Below, one piece after another: positions 29,696-38,321 of a stretch of 64,000 bases of DNA. The notes beneath the pieces are model-generated. The model saw nothing but the letters and a program-made list of their open reading frames with translations. It searched no databases and had not been told where the DNA came from. Where the stretch lies: NCBI GenBank assembly GCA_020249265.1, contig JADCGA010000030.1:22990-86989 (forward strand). Reading direction: 5' to 3'. The position numbers were made by a program, and so were the translations under genes. This stretch comes from Roseomonas sp. (GTDB taxonomy: Bacteria > Pseudomonadota > Alphaproteobacteria > Acetobacterales > Acetobacteraceae). The first letter of the stretch is position 1; each line of letters opens with the position of its first letter.

Positions 29696-30910
29696 TCATG
29701 GGCGGGAGACAGCCCCATCACGCACAGACCAAGCCAGCGCCGCGCCAATCAGCGCCGTGATGATGCAAAGCGCGAATCCAGCCTCATAACCGCCGGTCAG
29801 ATCCACCAGCAGGGAAAAGAAGGGCGGTGCCACCAGCATGGAAAGGCCAAAGACAAAGCCCGCCGCCGCCGTGGTGCCGCCCACCTGCCCTGCCGGGGCC
29901 AAGCGCGCCATCTCCGCCAGAAACACGCCATTCCAGCCAATCGCGGTGGCGCCCATCAGCATCCCGGCCAGAATGATGATCAGGCCCGGCCAGCCCGGCC
30001 CGGCCAGCAATAGCGCCAAACCGGCCACTGCCGCGCCAATGCCAAGCCCGGCGAAAACCGGCGCCGCGCCTGTGCGGTCCGCCACCAGACCCCAAAGCAC
30101 CCGCCCCGCCACCCCGGCGGCCTGGGCCAGGGCCAGGCGCATGCCGGCCTCGGTCAGCGATGCCCCCAGGCTTGCCACCTGAAACACCACAAAAAACGTC
30201 GAAAAACAGAATTGGGAAACGCCGTAGAGCGCCGACATGATGGTCATGCGCCGCAGCACCGGGAATTGGCGGAGCAAGCCAAGGCTGGAAGCTGCCGCCC
30301 CCCAGACCTGCCCCAAGCCCCGGATGGCGGCCTTGGGATTGCGTTCCGCATCAAGCGCAGCGCGGAGCGGTTGCAAGCAAAGCGCTGAAAACGCGAGGAA
30401 AATGACCACCGCCAGCACCCCCTGGCGCCAGCCGGCGGCCACCGCAATGGGCGGCACGGCAGCGGCAAGCAGCATCGCACCCGCCGGCACGCCGCATTGC
30501 TTCAGGCTGAAGATCAAGCCGCGCCGCCGCGCCGGGGTGCGGGCGGCGAGCAAATGGCTGCCTGCCGGCGTCACCGGCCCATGGCCAAGCCCAGCAATCA
30601 CTGCCGAGGCGAAAAGCGCCACCGGATGGCCCAGCATGGCAATCGCAATGCCAAAGGCAGAGATCAGCATCCCCGCCTGCAACACCCTGATCCCGCCAAA
30701 GCGATGAATGAAGGCCCCCGCCAAAGGCCCCGATACCATCGCCCCCAGATAAACCAGCGCGGTATGCACCCCGGCGAGCGAAGCGGCGATGCCGAGCTCT
30801 GCGGCAATCTCCGGCGCCAGCACCGGCACGGTCAGGAAAACGCCCATCCCTGCCAGATGCGTCCCCAAAAGGGCGATCATGACGGTCCAGACGGAAGGCG
30901 CAGCGAGCAT
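29696..30910 (-). CDS. MFS transporter
   Basis: 404 aa, multiple hydrophobic helices; MFS-like pattern. Confidence 0.85.
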   Translation of the reverse strand: MLAAPSVWTVMIALLGTHLAGMGVFLTVPVLAPEIAAELGIAASLAGVHTALVYLGAMVSGPLAGAFIHRFGGIRVLQAGMLISAFGIAIAMLGHPVALFASAVIAGLGHGPVTPAGSHLLAARTPARRRGLIFSLKQCGVPAGAMLLAAAVPPIAVAAGWRQGVLAVVIFLAFSALCLQPLRAALDAERNPKAAIRGLGQVWGAAASSLGLLRQFPVLRRMTIMSALYGVSQFCFSTFFVVFQVASLGASLTEAGMRLALAQAAGVAGRVLWGLVADRTGAAPVFAGLGIGAAVAGLALLLAGPGWPGLIIILAGMLMGATAIGWNGVFLAEMARLAPAGQVGGTTAAAGFVFGLSMLVAPPFFSLLVDLTGGYEAGFALCIITALIGAALAWSVRDGAVSRP

Positions 30911-30999
30911 GCGCGCGGTGTAACGGCGCCACCGCCTGCGGGCAATCGGCGCGCGGGAAAGACTTGACCCGCGCCCGGCAATGGGCTCCCAAGCGCTGC

Positions 31000-33297
31000 A
31001 TGAGCATCTTCCAGGGATTTCGGCGCTTTATCCTGTTGCTGGGCTTCGCGCTGCTGGCGGGACAAGCCTTGGCGCAGCCGGAACCTGGTAATCCCGTCCA
31101 CCACGCCCCCGCAGCCACAACAACGCCGGCCAGCAGCGCGGCGTCGCCGGAAGTGGAAGCGCTGCTCAAGATTTTGCAGGATGATGCGCGCCGGGCGGAG
31201 TTGATCCGGGCTCTGCGCGCCGCCGCGCCAGAAGCGGAAGGTGCCGCGCCCGCCGCCCCAGCCGGCACGGAACCAGCGCTGCTGGCGCCGAATACGCTCG
31301 GCGCGCAATTGCTCCAGGGAGCGTCGCAGCGCCTGGCGGGGGCTTCTGATCAGCTTGTTGCGGCTGTGCGCACCATCGCCGATTTGCCGGCGGTGCTGAG
31401 TTGGCTACACTCAATCATACGTGATCCCATCACGCAAAGACGCGTGTTGGATGCATCCTGGAAAGTTGTTCTGGTGCTTGGCCTTGGCCTTGTGGCCGAA
31501 TGGGTCGCCGCGCGTTTCCTGCGCCGTTTCCGCGACCAGTTGGATGCCCATGCGCCGGCCGAGGCTGCAGGGTGGACAAGGCTGAAGCGCGTACCGCTGG
31601 TGGTGGGGCGGCTCGGGCTTGATCTTGTGCCCATCGCCGCCTTTGCGATTGTTTCCTATGGGTTGATCAGCGCGGTGCATCCGCTGCCGACCACGCAGCT
31701 TGTGATGCTGACGGCAAACAACGCCTATATCGCTTCCTGCATCTTGATGGCGGCAGCGCGGATGCTGCTTTCTCCCGCTTCCACACATTTGCGGCTATTT
31801 CCGGTAACCGATGAAACCGCCGCCTATGCCACGATTTGGCTGCGGCGTATCGTGGTTGTTTTGATCACGAGCTATGCGGTGGCCGAAGCCGGGCTGCAAT
31901 TCGGGCTGCCCTGGTCGGCTTATGATTCCATTCTGCGCATCGCGCTGCTTCTGGTCACGCTATTCCTGGTGATTATCATTCTGCAGAACCGCCAGGCGGT
32001 TTCGGATGTGCTGCGCGCGCCGGAATTGGCGGAAGCGGAAGAACCGGATCGCGCGCGGCGCTTTTTCCGCATGCTGCGCGATCGCGCCGCCGACATCTGG
32101 CATTTGGTGGCGATTGCCTGGCTGATCGCGGCCTGGGCGGTATGGGCGCTTGAAGTCCAGTATGGCTTCTGGCGGCTGCTCAGGGTTTCCTTCAGCACCA
32201 TCCTCATTCTCTCGCTTGCCAAGTTCGCCGACATGGCGGTCCGCCGCGTCATTCATCGCGGCTTTCGCATCACGCCCGATCTATCCACGCGCTACCCGGG
32301 CCTGGAAGCGCGCGCCAATCGCTATTTGCCGGTTTTGAAAGGCAGCGCGAGCCTGGCGATTGGCGGCATCGCCCTGCTATTCCTGCTGGAAAGCTGGGGC
32401 TTGGAGGCCTTTGCCTGGTTCGGCCATGGCAAGCTTGGCAATCGGCTGGTGTCGTCCCTGGTGTCCATCGCGCTTACGATCACGCTAGCGCTGGTGATCT
32501 GGGAGGGGATCAATGCCGCCATTCAGCGGCACCTTGAACGACTTTCCCGCGATGCCAAGGCGGCACAGAGTGCGCGTGTGCGCACGCTTTTGCCCATGCT
32601 GCGCACGGCGTTGCTGGCGGTGATCCTGATTTTTGTCGTGCTGTCCGTACTGACGGAAATCGGGGTCAATGTCGCGCCACTCATTGCCGGCGCCGGGGTG
32701 GTCGGCATTGCGGTTGGCTTTGGCTCCCAGCGCCTGGTGCAGGATATCATCACCGGGATTTTCCTGTTGTTTGAAGACGCGGTCGCGGTAGGCGATGTGG
32801 TGCAATTGGGTGGGCTGAATGGCGTGGTGGAACATCTTTCCATCCGTTCCATCAAGCTTCGTGCCGTGGATGGCAGCCTGCACATCATCCCCTTCAGCGC
32901 CGTCACCAGCGTGACGAACCAGACGCGCGACTTCGCCTTTGCCGTGATTGATGTGAATGTGGATTATCGCGAGGATACGGATAAGGTCTCCGAAACTCTG
33001 CGCCAGATTGCAAGCGAAATGCGCGAAGACCCGCGTTGGCGTCCCGTGATCCGTGATGATCTGGATGTGATGGGCGTGGAGCGACTTGCTGACTCAGGCG
33101 TGGTGATCCGGGTACGTCTGAAGACGGAAGCATCACAACGCTGGGCGGTTGCGCGCGAATTGAACCGGCGCATCAAGCGGCGCTTTGATGAGCTTGGGAT
33201 TGAGATTCCCTACCCGCATCAGAAGCTGGTGCTGGAAGAAAAGCACCCGGCGCAAACCGCAAGCGCAGCGCCAGAGCCACCGGCAGCGACGGGTTAA
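31000..33297 (+). CDS. MscS-family mechanosensitive ion channel
   Basis: VNVAPLIAGAGVVGIAVGFGSQRLVQDIITGIFLLFEDAVAVGDVVQLGGLNGVVEHLSIRSIKLR; start at internal ATG 31000. Confidence 0.93.
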   Translation: MSIFQGFRRFILLLGFALLAGQALAQPEPGNPVHHAPAATTTPASSAASPEVEALLKILQDDARRAELIRALRAAAPEAEGAAPAAPAGTEPALLAPNTLGAQLLQGASQRLAGASDQLVAAVRTIADLPAVLSWLHSIIRDPITQRRVLDASWKVVLVLGLGLVAEWVAARFLRRFRDQLDAHAPAEAAGWTRLKRVPLVVGRLGLDLVPIAAFAIVSYGLISAVHPLPTTQLVMLTANNAYIASCILMAAARMLLSPASTHLRLFPVTDETAAYATIWLRRIVVVLITSYAVAEAGLQFGLPWSAYDSILRIALLLVTLFLVIIILQNRQAVSDVLRAPELAEAEEPDRARRFFRMLRDRAADIWHLVAIAWLIAAWAVWALEVQYGFWRLLRVSFSTILILSLAKFADMAVRRVIHRGFRITPDLSTRYPGLEARANRYLPVLKGSASLAIGGIALLFLLESWGLEAFAWFGHGKLGNRLVSSLVSIALTITLALVIWEGINAAIQRHLERLSRDAKAAQSARVRTLLPMLRTALLAVILIFVVLSVLTEIGVNVAPLIAGAGVVGIAVGFGSQRLVQDIITGIFLLFEDAVAVGDVVQLGGLNGVVEHLSIRSIKLRAVDGSLHIIPFSAVTSVTNQTRDFAFAVIDVNVDYREDTDKVSETLRQIASEMREDPRWRPVIRDDLDVMGVERLADSGVVIRVRLKTEASQRWAVARELNRRIKRRFDELGIEIPYPHQKLVLEEKHPAQTASAAPEPPAATG

Positions 33298-33920
33298 CCC
33301 CCCTCCACTGCCACTTCCAGCCTAAGCGGCGGCACATCGCGCCCGATCCATTGTTCTGAACGTATCAACACACGATCCGCGGCGCGGAACCAAAAGCGAT
33401 TGGTGAAAAACACGGCACCTTCGCAAATCTCCACGCGTTTGATCACGCCGCCAATGGCGGGTTCCTCGGCCTCAATCCGGCATTGCACCACTTGGCCAAA
33501 GCGCATTTGTTCTGGGCGCCCCTCAGCGCCGGACAGATCCAGACTATGCGCCACCCGAACCGGTGCCGGGCCAAGCGACGCGGCGCGGCGCAGAGGGTCC
33601 TCGCCAATCGGCGCGCTGGCCAGCAGCATGGTCGGCAGCCCCGCGGTCGCCACCACCCGCGCGCCCTCGGTCACAAAGACAAAGCCCTGATCCATGCGCC
33701 AGAGGCGGCGCGGCCCTTCTTCGCGCACTGGGCGGGCGGGGCCGGCATCCTGGCCAAGTTCGGCCCAAAGCGCCCGGCCCGGGGGCGGCGCGGCCAGGGG
33801 CGCCAACTGATCGGGCTGCACCATTTGGCCCGCCGGCGGGGCGCTGCCAATCACCCCAGCCCCACCCAGCACGCCGCAACCGGCCAGCATCAGGGCCAAT
33901 GACAAAGCTGCTACCTTCAT
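33294..33920 (-). CDS. Predicted lipoprotein
   Basis: MKVAALSLALMLAGCGVLGG signal peptide with LAGC lipobox. Confidence 0.75.
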   Translation of the reverse strand: MKVAALSLALMLAGCGVLGGAGVIGSAPPAGQMVQPDQLAPLAAPPPGRALWAELGQDAGPARPVREEGPRRLWRMDQGFVFVTEGARVVATAGLPTMLLASAPIGEDPLRRAASLGPAPVRVAHSLDLSGAEGRPEQMRFGQVVQCRIEAEEPAIGGVIKRVEICEGAVFFTNRFWFRAADRVLIRSEQWIGRDVPPLRLEVAVEGG

Positions 33921-34037
33921 GGGATCAGCTTCGCATATTCGCCCTTGTATTGCGAGAATTCTTGCATCATTGACCTGCGTCGAGAAATGCCCGAGCGAAA
34001 TCGGCTATCCAGTTAACATAATCAGGAAGGATACATC

Positions 34038-34736
34038 ATGTCCACACTCACCGCCCGCGATCTGATGACCACCGAACTTGTCACCGTGCCGCCCGAAACC
34101 CCGGTGATCGCCATGGCGCGGTTACTCTCGGATCGCGGCATTTCCGCCGTGCCCGTTCTGGCCAATGATGGCGCCTTGCTTGGCATGGTGACAGAAGCGG
34201 ACCTTATCCGCCGCCTGGCCGGGGAGGAAGACAAGCCCGCTTCCTGGCTCAGCGGCCTATTTGGCGACCCGGCCCGCGGGGCGGAGCATTACGCCCGCAC
34301 CCATGGCGCCAAGGCGCGCGACATCATGACGGAAAAGCTGGTGACCGTAGAACCCGACGCCACCGCCGCTCATGTCGCGCAGCTCATGGAACAGCATGGC
34401 ATTCGCCGGGTGCTGGTGGTCTCAGAAGGGCGGCTCCGCGGCCTGATCAGCCGGGCCGATCTGCTGCATGCGCTGCTGCTGCCCCCGGAAAAGGCCGAGG
34501 GCATCCCGGATGAACGTATCCGCGCCGCCGTGCTGGCCGCCATGCGCAAGGAACCCTGGGCCGATACCTATTACATCATGGTGGATGTGAAGGATGGCGC
34601 GGTGACTTTCCATGGCTTCTCCCGCTCGGAAGCCATCAAGCGCGGCCTGAGGGTACTGGCGGAGGGGGTTCCCGGCGTGAAATCGGTAACGGATGAGACC
34701 CAGCCGCTGCCGGTATATCTTTACGCTGCAAGCTGA
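34038..34736 (+). CDS. CBS-domain protein with C-terminal BON domain
   Basis: Two CBS motifs (DLMTTELVTVPPETPVIAMARLLSDRGISAVPV; DIMTEKLVTVEPDATAAHVAQLM), then a BON-like region. Confidence 0.88.
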   Translation: MSTLTARDLMTTELVTVPPETPVIAMARLLSDRGISAVPVLANDGALLGMVTEADLIRRLAGEEDKPASWLSGLFGDPARGAEHYARTHGAKARDIMTEKLVTVEPDATAAHVAQLMEQHGIRRVLVVSEGRLRGLISRADLLHALLLPPEKAEGIPDERIRAAVLAAMRKEPWADTYYIMVDVKDGAVTFHGFSRSEAIKRGLRVLAEGVPGVKSVTDETQPLPVYLYAAS

Positions 34737-34783
34737 GGGGGTGGCGCTTTATTGCCGGAATCTTGACCAAACTACCCTCTCCA

Positions 34784-34837
34784 GCCTGATGCCTTCACGC
34801 TGCGGAAACGCAGTAATAAGGCCTCAGGCAGTGTTTT
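34784..34837 (+). terminator. Extended hairpin with GAAA tetraloop and T-run downstream of the CBS-domain gene
   Basis: GCCTGA-T-GCCTT-CACG-CTGCG-GAAA-CGCAG-TAAT-AAGGC-C-TCAGGC-AGTGTTTT. Confidence 0.7.
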
Positions 34838-34841
34838 GATC

Positions 34842-34885
34842 GCATTTTCCGAGCCGCCAAGTGGTTCCACTTGGCTTGAAAATGC
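34842..34885 (+). repeat. Copy 2 of a 44-nt palindromic intergenic repeat
   Basis: GCATTTTCCGAGCCGCCAAGTGGTTCCACTTGGCTTGAAAATGC; ungapped 44/44 alignment with copy 1, T-A to C-G compensatory pair. Confidence 0.85.
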
Positions 34886-35019
34886 TCTAGGCCACCGTCT
34901 TAGCCTATGTTAAGGCGACGCTGCCGGGCGGGGTGGGGCACGAGTCCCAGGCCATCGGGCAGCCAGCCGCATTGTTTTGGGGAGAGCGGGCCAAGCCCCG
35001 CCAAATGGAGAGTTACGCG

Positions 35020-35259
35020 ATGAGCGATACCGCCGAGAAGGTCAAGAAGATCGTTGTCGAACACCTTGGCGTCGAAGAAGCGAAGGTGACCACTGAAGCA
35101 TCCTTCATTGATGACCTGGGCGCGGATAGCCTTGACACGGTTGAACTGGTGATGGCGTTCGAAGAAGCCTTCGGCGTGGAAATCCCGGATGATGCCGCTG
35201 AAAAGATCACGACCGTGAAGGACGCGATCGACTACATCGAAAAGCACAAGGGCGCCTGA
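35020..35259 (+). CDS. acpP: Acyl carrier protein
   Basis: [63 protein letters not shown]. Confidence 0.98.
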   Translation: MSDTAEKVKKIVVEHLGVEEAKVTTEASFIDDLGADSLDTVELVMAFEEAFGVEIPDDAAEKITTVKDAIDYIEKHKGA

Positions 35260-35292
35260 GCGCCCCTTCGCTGATCCAACGGGGAATAGCGC

Positions 35293-36576
35293 GTGTTCCA
35301 AAAGGGTTTTGCGCCACGTCGCGTTGTCGTGACGGGCATGGGCATTGCCTGCCCGCTGGGGATTGGTCTTGAGCATGTGTGGAAGCGCATGCTCGCCGGC
35401 CATTCCGGCATAGGCGCCATTCAATCCTTTGATGTGTCTGGCCTGCCGGCGCGCATTGCGGGCCAAATCCCCGTCGGCGTGAAGGCGGAAGGCGGGCTCG
35501 ACATCAATGAATGGATCCCCGTCAAGGACCAAAAAAAGATGGATCGCTTCATCCAATTCGCGATGGTCGCGGCGGATGAAGCAGTTACCGATTCCGGCTG
35601 GGTGCCACAAGATGAGGATCAGCGCTGCCGCACCGGCGTGATGATTGGTTCCGGCATTGGCGGCCTTGATACGATCCACGAAGCCGCTTCCCTGATCCTG
35701 CAAGGCAAGATCAAGCGGATTTCGCCGTTTTTCATCCCCTCAGCGCTGATCAATTTGGCATCCGGTCAGGTTTCCATCCGCTATGGCTTCAAGGGCCCGA
35801 ACCATTCTGTGGTGACGGCCTGCGCCACCGGCGTCCATGCTTTGGGTGATGCGGCACGGCTGATTGCACTTGGTGACGCGGATGTGATGGTGGCTGGTGG
35901 CGCCGAAGCTGCCGTTGGCGAAATCGGCATGGCCGGCTTCTGCGCCGCGCGCGCCCTTTCGACAAGCTTCAATGATAATCCAACCGCGGCATCCCGCCCC
36001 TGGGATGAAGCGCGCGATGGCTTTGTCATGGGCGAAGGTGCCGGCGTGGTGGTGCTGGAAGAATTGGAACACGCCAAGGCGCGTGGGGCCAAGATTTACG
36101 GCGAAGTGATCGGCTACGGCATGAGCGGCGATGCCTATCACATCACCGCCCCGGCCGAGGGCCATGATGGCGCCTTCCGCGCCATGAAGGCAGCTCTCGC
36201 CAGCGCCGGCATTACGCCGGAGCAAATCCAGTATGTGAATGCCCATGGCACTTCAACGCCGCTCGGCGATGACCTTGAACTGGAAGCGGTGGAACGGCTT
36301 TGGGGCGATGCCGCGCGCGGGCTTGCCATGTCTTCGACCAAATCCGCGGTTGGGCATTTGCTGGGCGCCGCCGGCGCGGTGGAAGGGATATTCTCTATCC
36401 TTGCGATTCGTGACCAGGTAGCCCCCGCCACGCTCAATCTGGAAAAGCCTTCGCGTGAAAGCGCGATTGACCGCGTGGCGAAGGAAGCGCAGCCGCGCAA
36501 GATTGATATCGCGCTGTCCAATTCCTTCGGCTTTGGCGGCACAAATGCCAGCATCATCTTCCGTGGCGCCCCTTAA
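35293..36576 (+). CDS. fabF: Beta-ketoacyl-ACP synthase II
   Basis: RRVVVTGMGIACPLGIG, VTACATGVHALGDA, YVNAHGTSTPLGD, NSFGFGGTNAS. Confidence 0.97.
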   Translation: MFQKGFAPRRVVVTGMGIACPLGIGLEHVWKRMLAGHSGIGAIQSFDVSGLPARIAGQIPVGVKAEGGLDINEWIPVKDQKKMDRFIQFAMVAADEAVTDSGWVPQDEDQRCRTGVMIGSGIGGLDTIHEAASLILQGKIKRISPFFIPSALINLASGQVSIRYGFKGPNHSVVTACATGVHALGDAARLIALGDADVMVAGGAEAAVGEIGMAGFCAARALSTSFNDNPTAASRPWDEARDGFVMGEGAGVVVLEELEHAKARGAKIYGEVIGYGMSGDAYHITAPAEGHDGAFRAMKAALASAGITPEQIQYVNAHGTSTPLGDDLELEAVERLWGDAARGLAMSSTKSAVGHLLGAAGAVEGIFSILAIRDQVAPATLNLEKPSRESAIDRVAKEAQPRKIDIALSNSFGFGGTNASIIFRGAP

Positions 36577-36582
36577 TCTAGA

Positions 36583-37596
36583 ATGAGTGAAACCAAGCCC
36601 GCACCGCGCAAACGCCGCGGGCGGGTGGCGCTTATCCTGCTTGGCCTCATTCTAGCCCTGCTGATCGGGCTTGGCGCCGCGGCCCAATGGGCACGCAGTA
36701 TCTACGAAGCCCCCGGCCCGCTGGCCGCCGATAGGGCCTTGGTCATTCCGCGCGGCGGGACTGAGGCTATCGCAGGCGCCTTGCGAGAGGCTGGCATTAT
36801 CGCCGATGCACGACATTTCCTGATCGCAAGCCAGATCACCAAGGGCGCGGGACCGCTGCGCGCGGCGGAATTCGCCTTTCCCGCCGGTGCCTCCCTAAAG
36901 CAGGTATTGGAGATATTGCGCGAAGCGCGCCCCGTGCAGCGCCGCGTGACTATCCCGGAAGGGCTTTCCGCCCTGCAAATCCAGGCGCTTTTGGACAAAA
37001 CCGAAGGGCTGATGGGCGAGGCAGAGCCGATTGCCGAGGGCAGTATCCTGCCCGAAACCTACGCCTTTGAATGGGGCGATAGCCGCGCCGCGCTGATCAG
37101 GCGCGCCCAGGCCGCGATGAATACCGCACTCGCCGAAGCCTGGCGGGACCGCGCGCCCAATCTGCCGCTCCGCAGCGCGCGGGAGGCGCTGATCCTGGCT
37201 TCCATCATTGAACGCGAAACCGGCAAGGCGGAGGAACGCGCTTTGGTCGCCTCGGTCTTCATCAACCGCTTGCGGCGCAATATGCCGCTGCAATCGGACC
37301 CGACCGTGGTATACGCGGCCTTGGGCGGGGCGGCTTTGGACCGGCCCATTACGCGGACTGATCTGGACCGCGACAGCCCCTTCAATACCTATCGCAATCG
37401 CGGCCTGCCGCCGGGGCCGATTGCGAACCCAGGGCGCGACTCGCTCCGCGCCGCCACACGGCCGGCGACCAGCAATTTCCTTTATTTTGTCGCCGATGGG
37501 TCGGGCGGGCATGCCTTTGCGGAAACGCTTGAGGCACATAACCGCAACGTGGCCCGCTGGCGGGAGATTGAGCGGCAGCGGGGCGTCAGGCAATAA
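36583..37596 (+). CDS. mltG: Endolytic transglycosylase MltG
   Basis: ILASIIERETGKAEERALVASVFINRLRRNMPLQSDPTVVYA...FNTYRNRGLPPGPIANPG. Confidence 0.96.
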   Translation: MSETKPAPRKRRGRVALILLGLILALLIGLGAAAQWARSIYEAPGPLAADRALVIPRGGTEAIAGALREAGIIADARHFLIASQITKGAGPLRAAEFAFPAGASLKQVLEILREARPVQRRVTIPEGLSALQIQALLDKTEGLMGEAEPIAEGSILPETYAFEWGDSRAALIRRAQAAMNTALAEAWRDRAPNLPLRSAREALILASIIERETGKAEERALVASVFINRLRRNMPLQSDPTVVYAALGGAALDRPITRTDLDRDSPFNTYRNRGLPPGPIANPGRDSLRAATRPATSNFLYFVADGSGGHAFAETLEAHNRNVARWREIERQRGVRQ

Positions 37597-37601
37597 AACA
37601 A

Positions 37602-37629
37602 AACCCGCGGAAGCTGCCCCCCGCGGGTT
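37602..37629. terminator. Bidirectional terminator-like hairpin between mltG and rpmB
   Basis: AACCCGCGG ... CCGCGGGTT, perfect 9-bp stem between convergent stops. Confidence 0.7.
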
Positions 37630-37653
37630 AGAACGGTTCGATGAGGCTCAGCT

Positions 37654-37947
37654 TCAGGCGGCCTTGGCGGCCTGGGCGCGTTCCAGGCGGCGCTTCAGCA
37701 CAATGGCATCTACCGTCAGCTTGCGGTCCGGCGTGCCGAGCAGGAAGGAATCAAGCCCTCCATTGTGCTCCACCGTGCGGATGCCATTGGTGGAAAGGCG
37801 CAGCTTGATCGGCGCGGCCAGGATTTCCGACCAGAAGGAGCTTTCCTGCAGATTGGGCAGGAAGCGGCGGCGGCTTTTATTATTGGCGTGGCTGACATTG
37901 TTACCCGTCAGAACACCCTTGCCAGTAATGACGCAGCGGCGAGACAT
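37654..37947 (-). CDS. rpmB: 50S ribosomal protein L28
   Basis: [34 protein letters not shown]. Confidence 0.97.
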   Translation of the reverse strand: MSRRCVITGKGVLTGNNVSHANNKSRRRFLPNLQESSFWSEILAAPIKLRLSTNGIRTVEHNGGLDSFLLGTPDRKLTVDAIVLKRRLERAQAAKAA

Positions 37948-38036
37948 AGCAGAAATCCAAATACAAAGGCGCGCAGGGGGAAGCTGCGCGCGGGTTCAAC
38001 ATGAAGACGCGCTTTTGGAGGGAAGCAGCGGCGGCG

Positions 38037-38285
38037 TCAAGCCTCGGGCGAGGGTGCTGCGCGAAATTCGCCGCTTTCAACCGAAGCCAGCGCTTGGCGC
38101 AGTACCCCTGCCACGGCGCGGTCATCCAAAGTCCGGGTCAGCACCCCAAGCGCCCCGCCCAGCAGGGCAGAGGCGATGGAAATCGGCTGGATTTGCTGCT
38201 CCAGCATATACTCAATCGCCTTGTCCACGACCGAACCGGCATGGCTCAAATCCTCGGGCGCGATGCCCTCCGGGTCCATCTGCAT
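38037..38285 (-). CDS. Small hypothetical protein
   Basis: 82 aa ORF between rpmB and the Atm1-type exporter, same strand. Confidence 0.6.
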   Translation of the reverse strand: MQMDPEGIAPEDLSHAGSVVDKAIEYMLEQQIQPISIASALLGGALGVLTRTLDDRAVAGVLRQALASVESGEFRAAPSPEA

Positions 38286-38321
38286 GGGCTACTCCTGAAT
38301 GTAACAGCCAAATAGGGAGGC

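Noticed and set aside
34886-34945. TTAAGG..GACGC..CCGGGCGGGG similarity with 29395-29420 as an extension of the 44-nt repeat
   Set aside because: The similar stretch lies at a different relative position and orientation to the repeat in the two places, so probably GC-rich coincidence.
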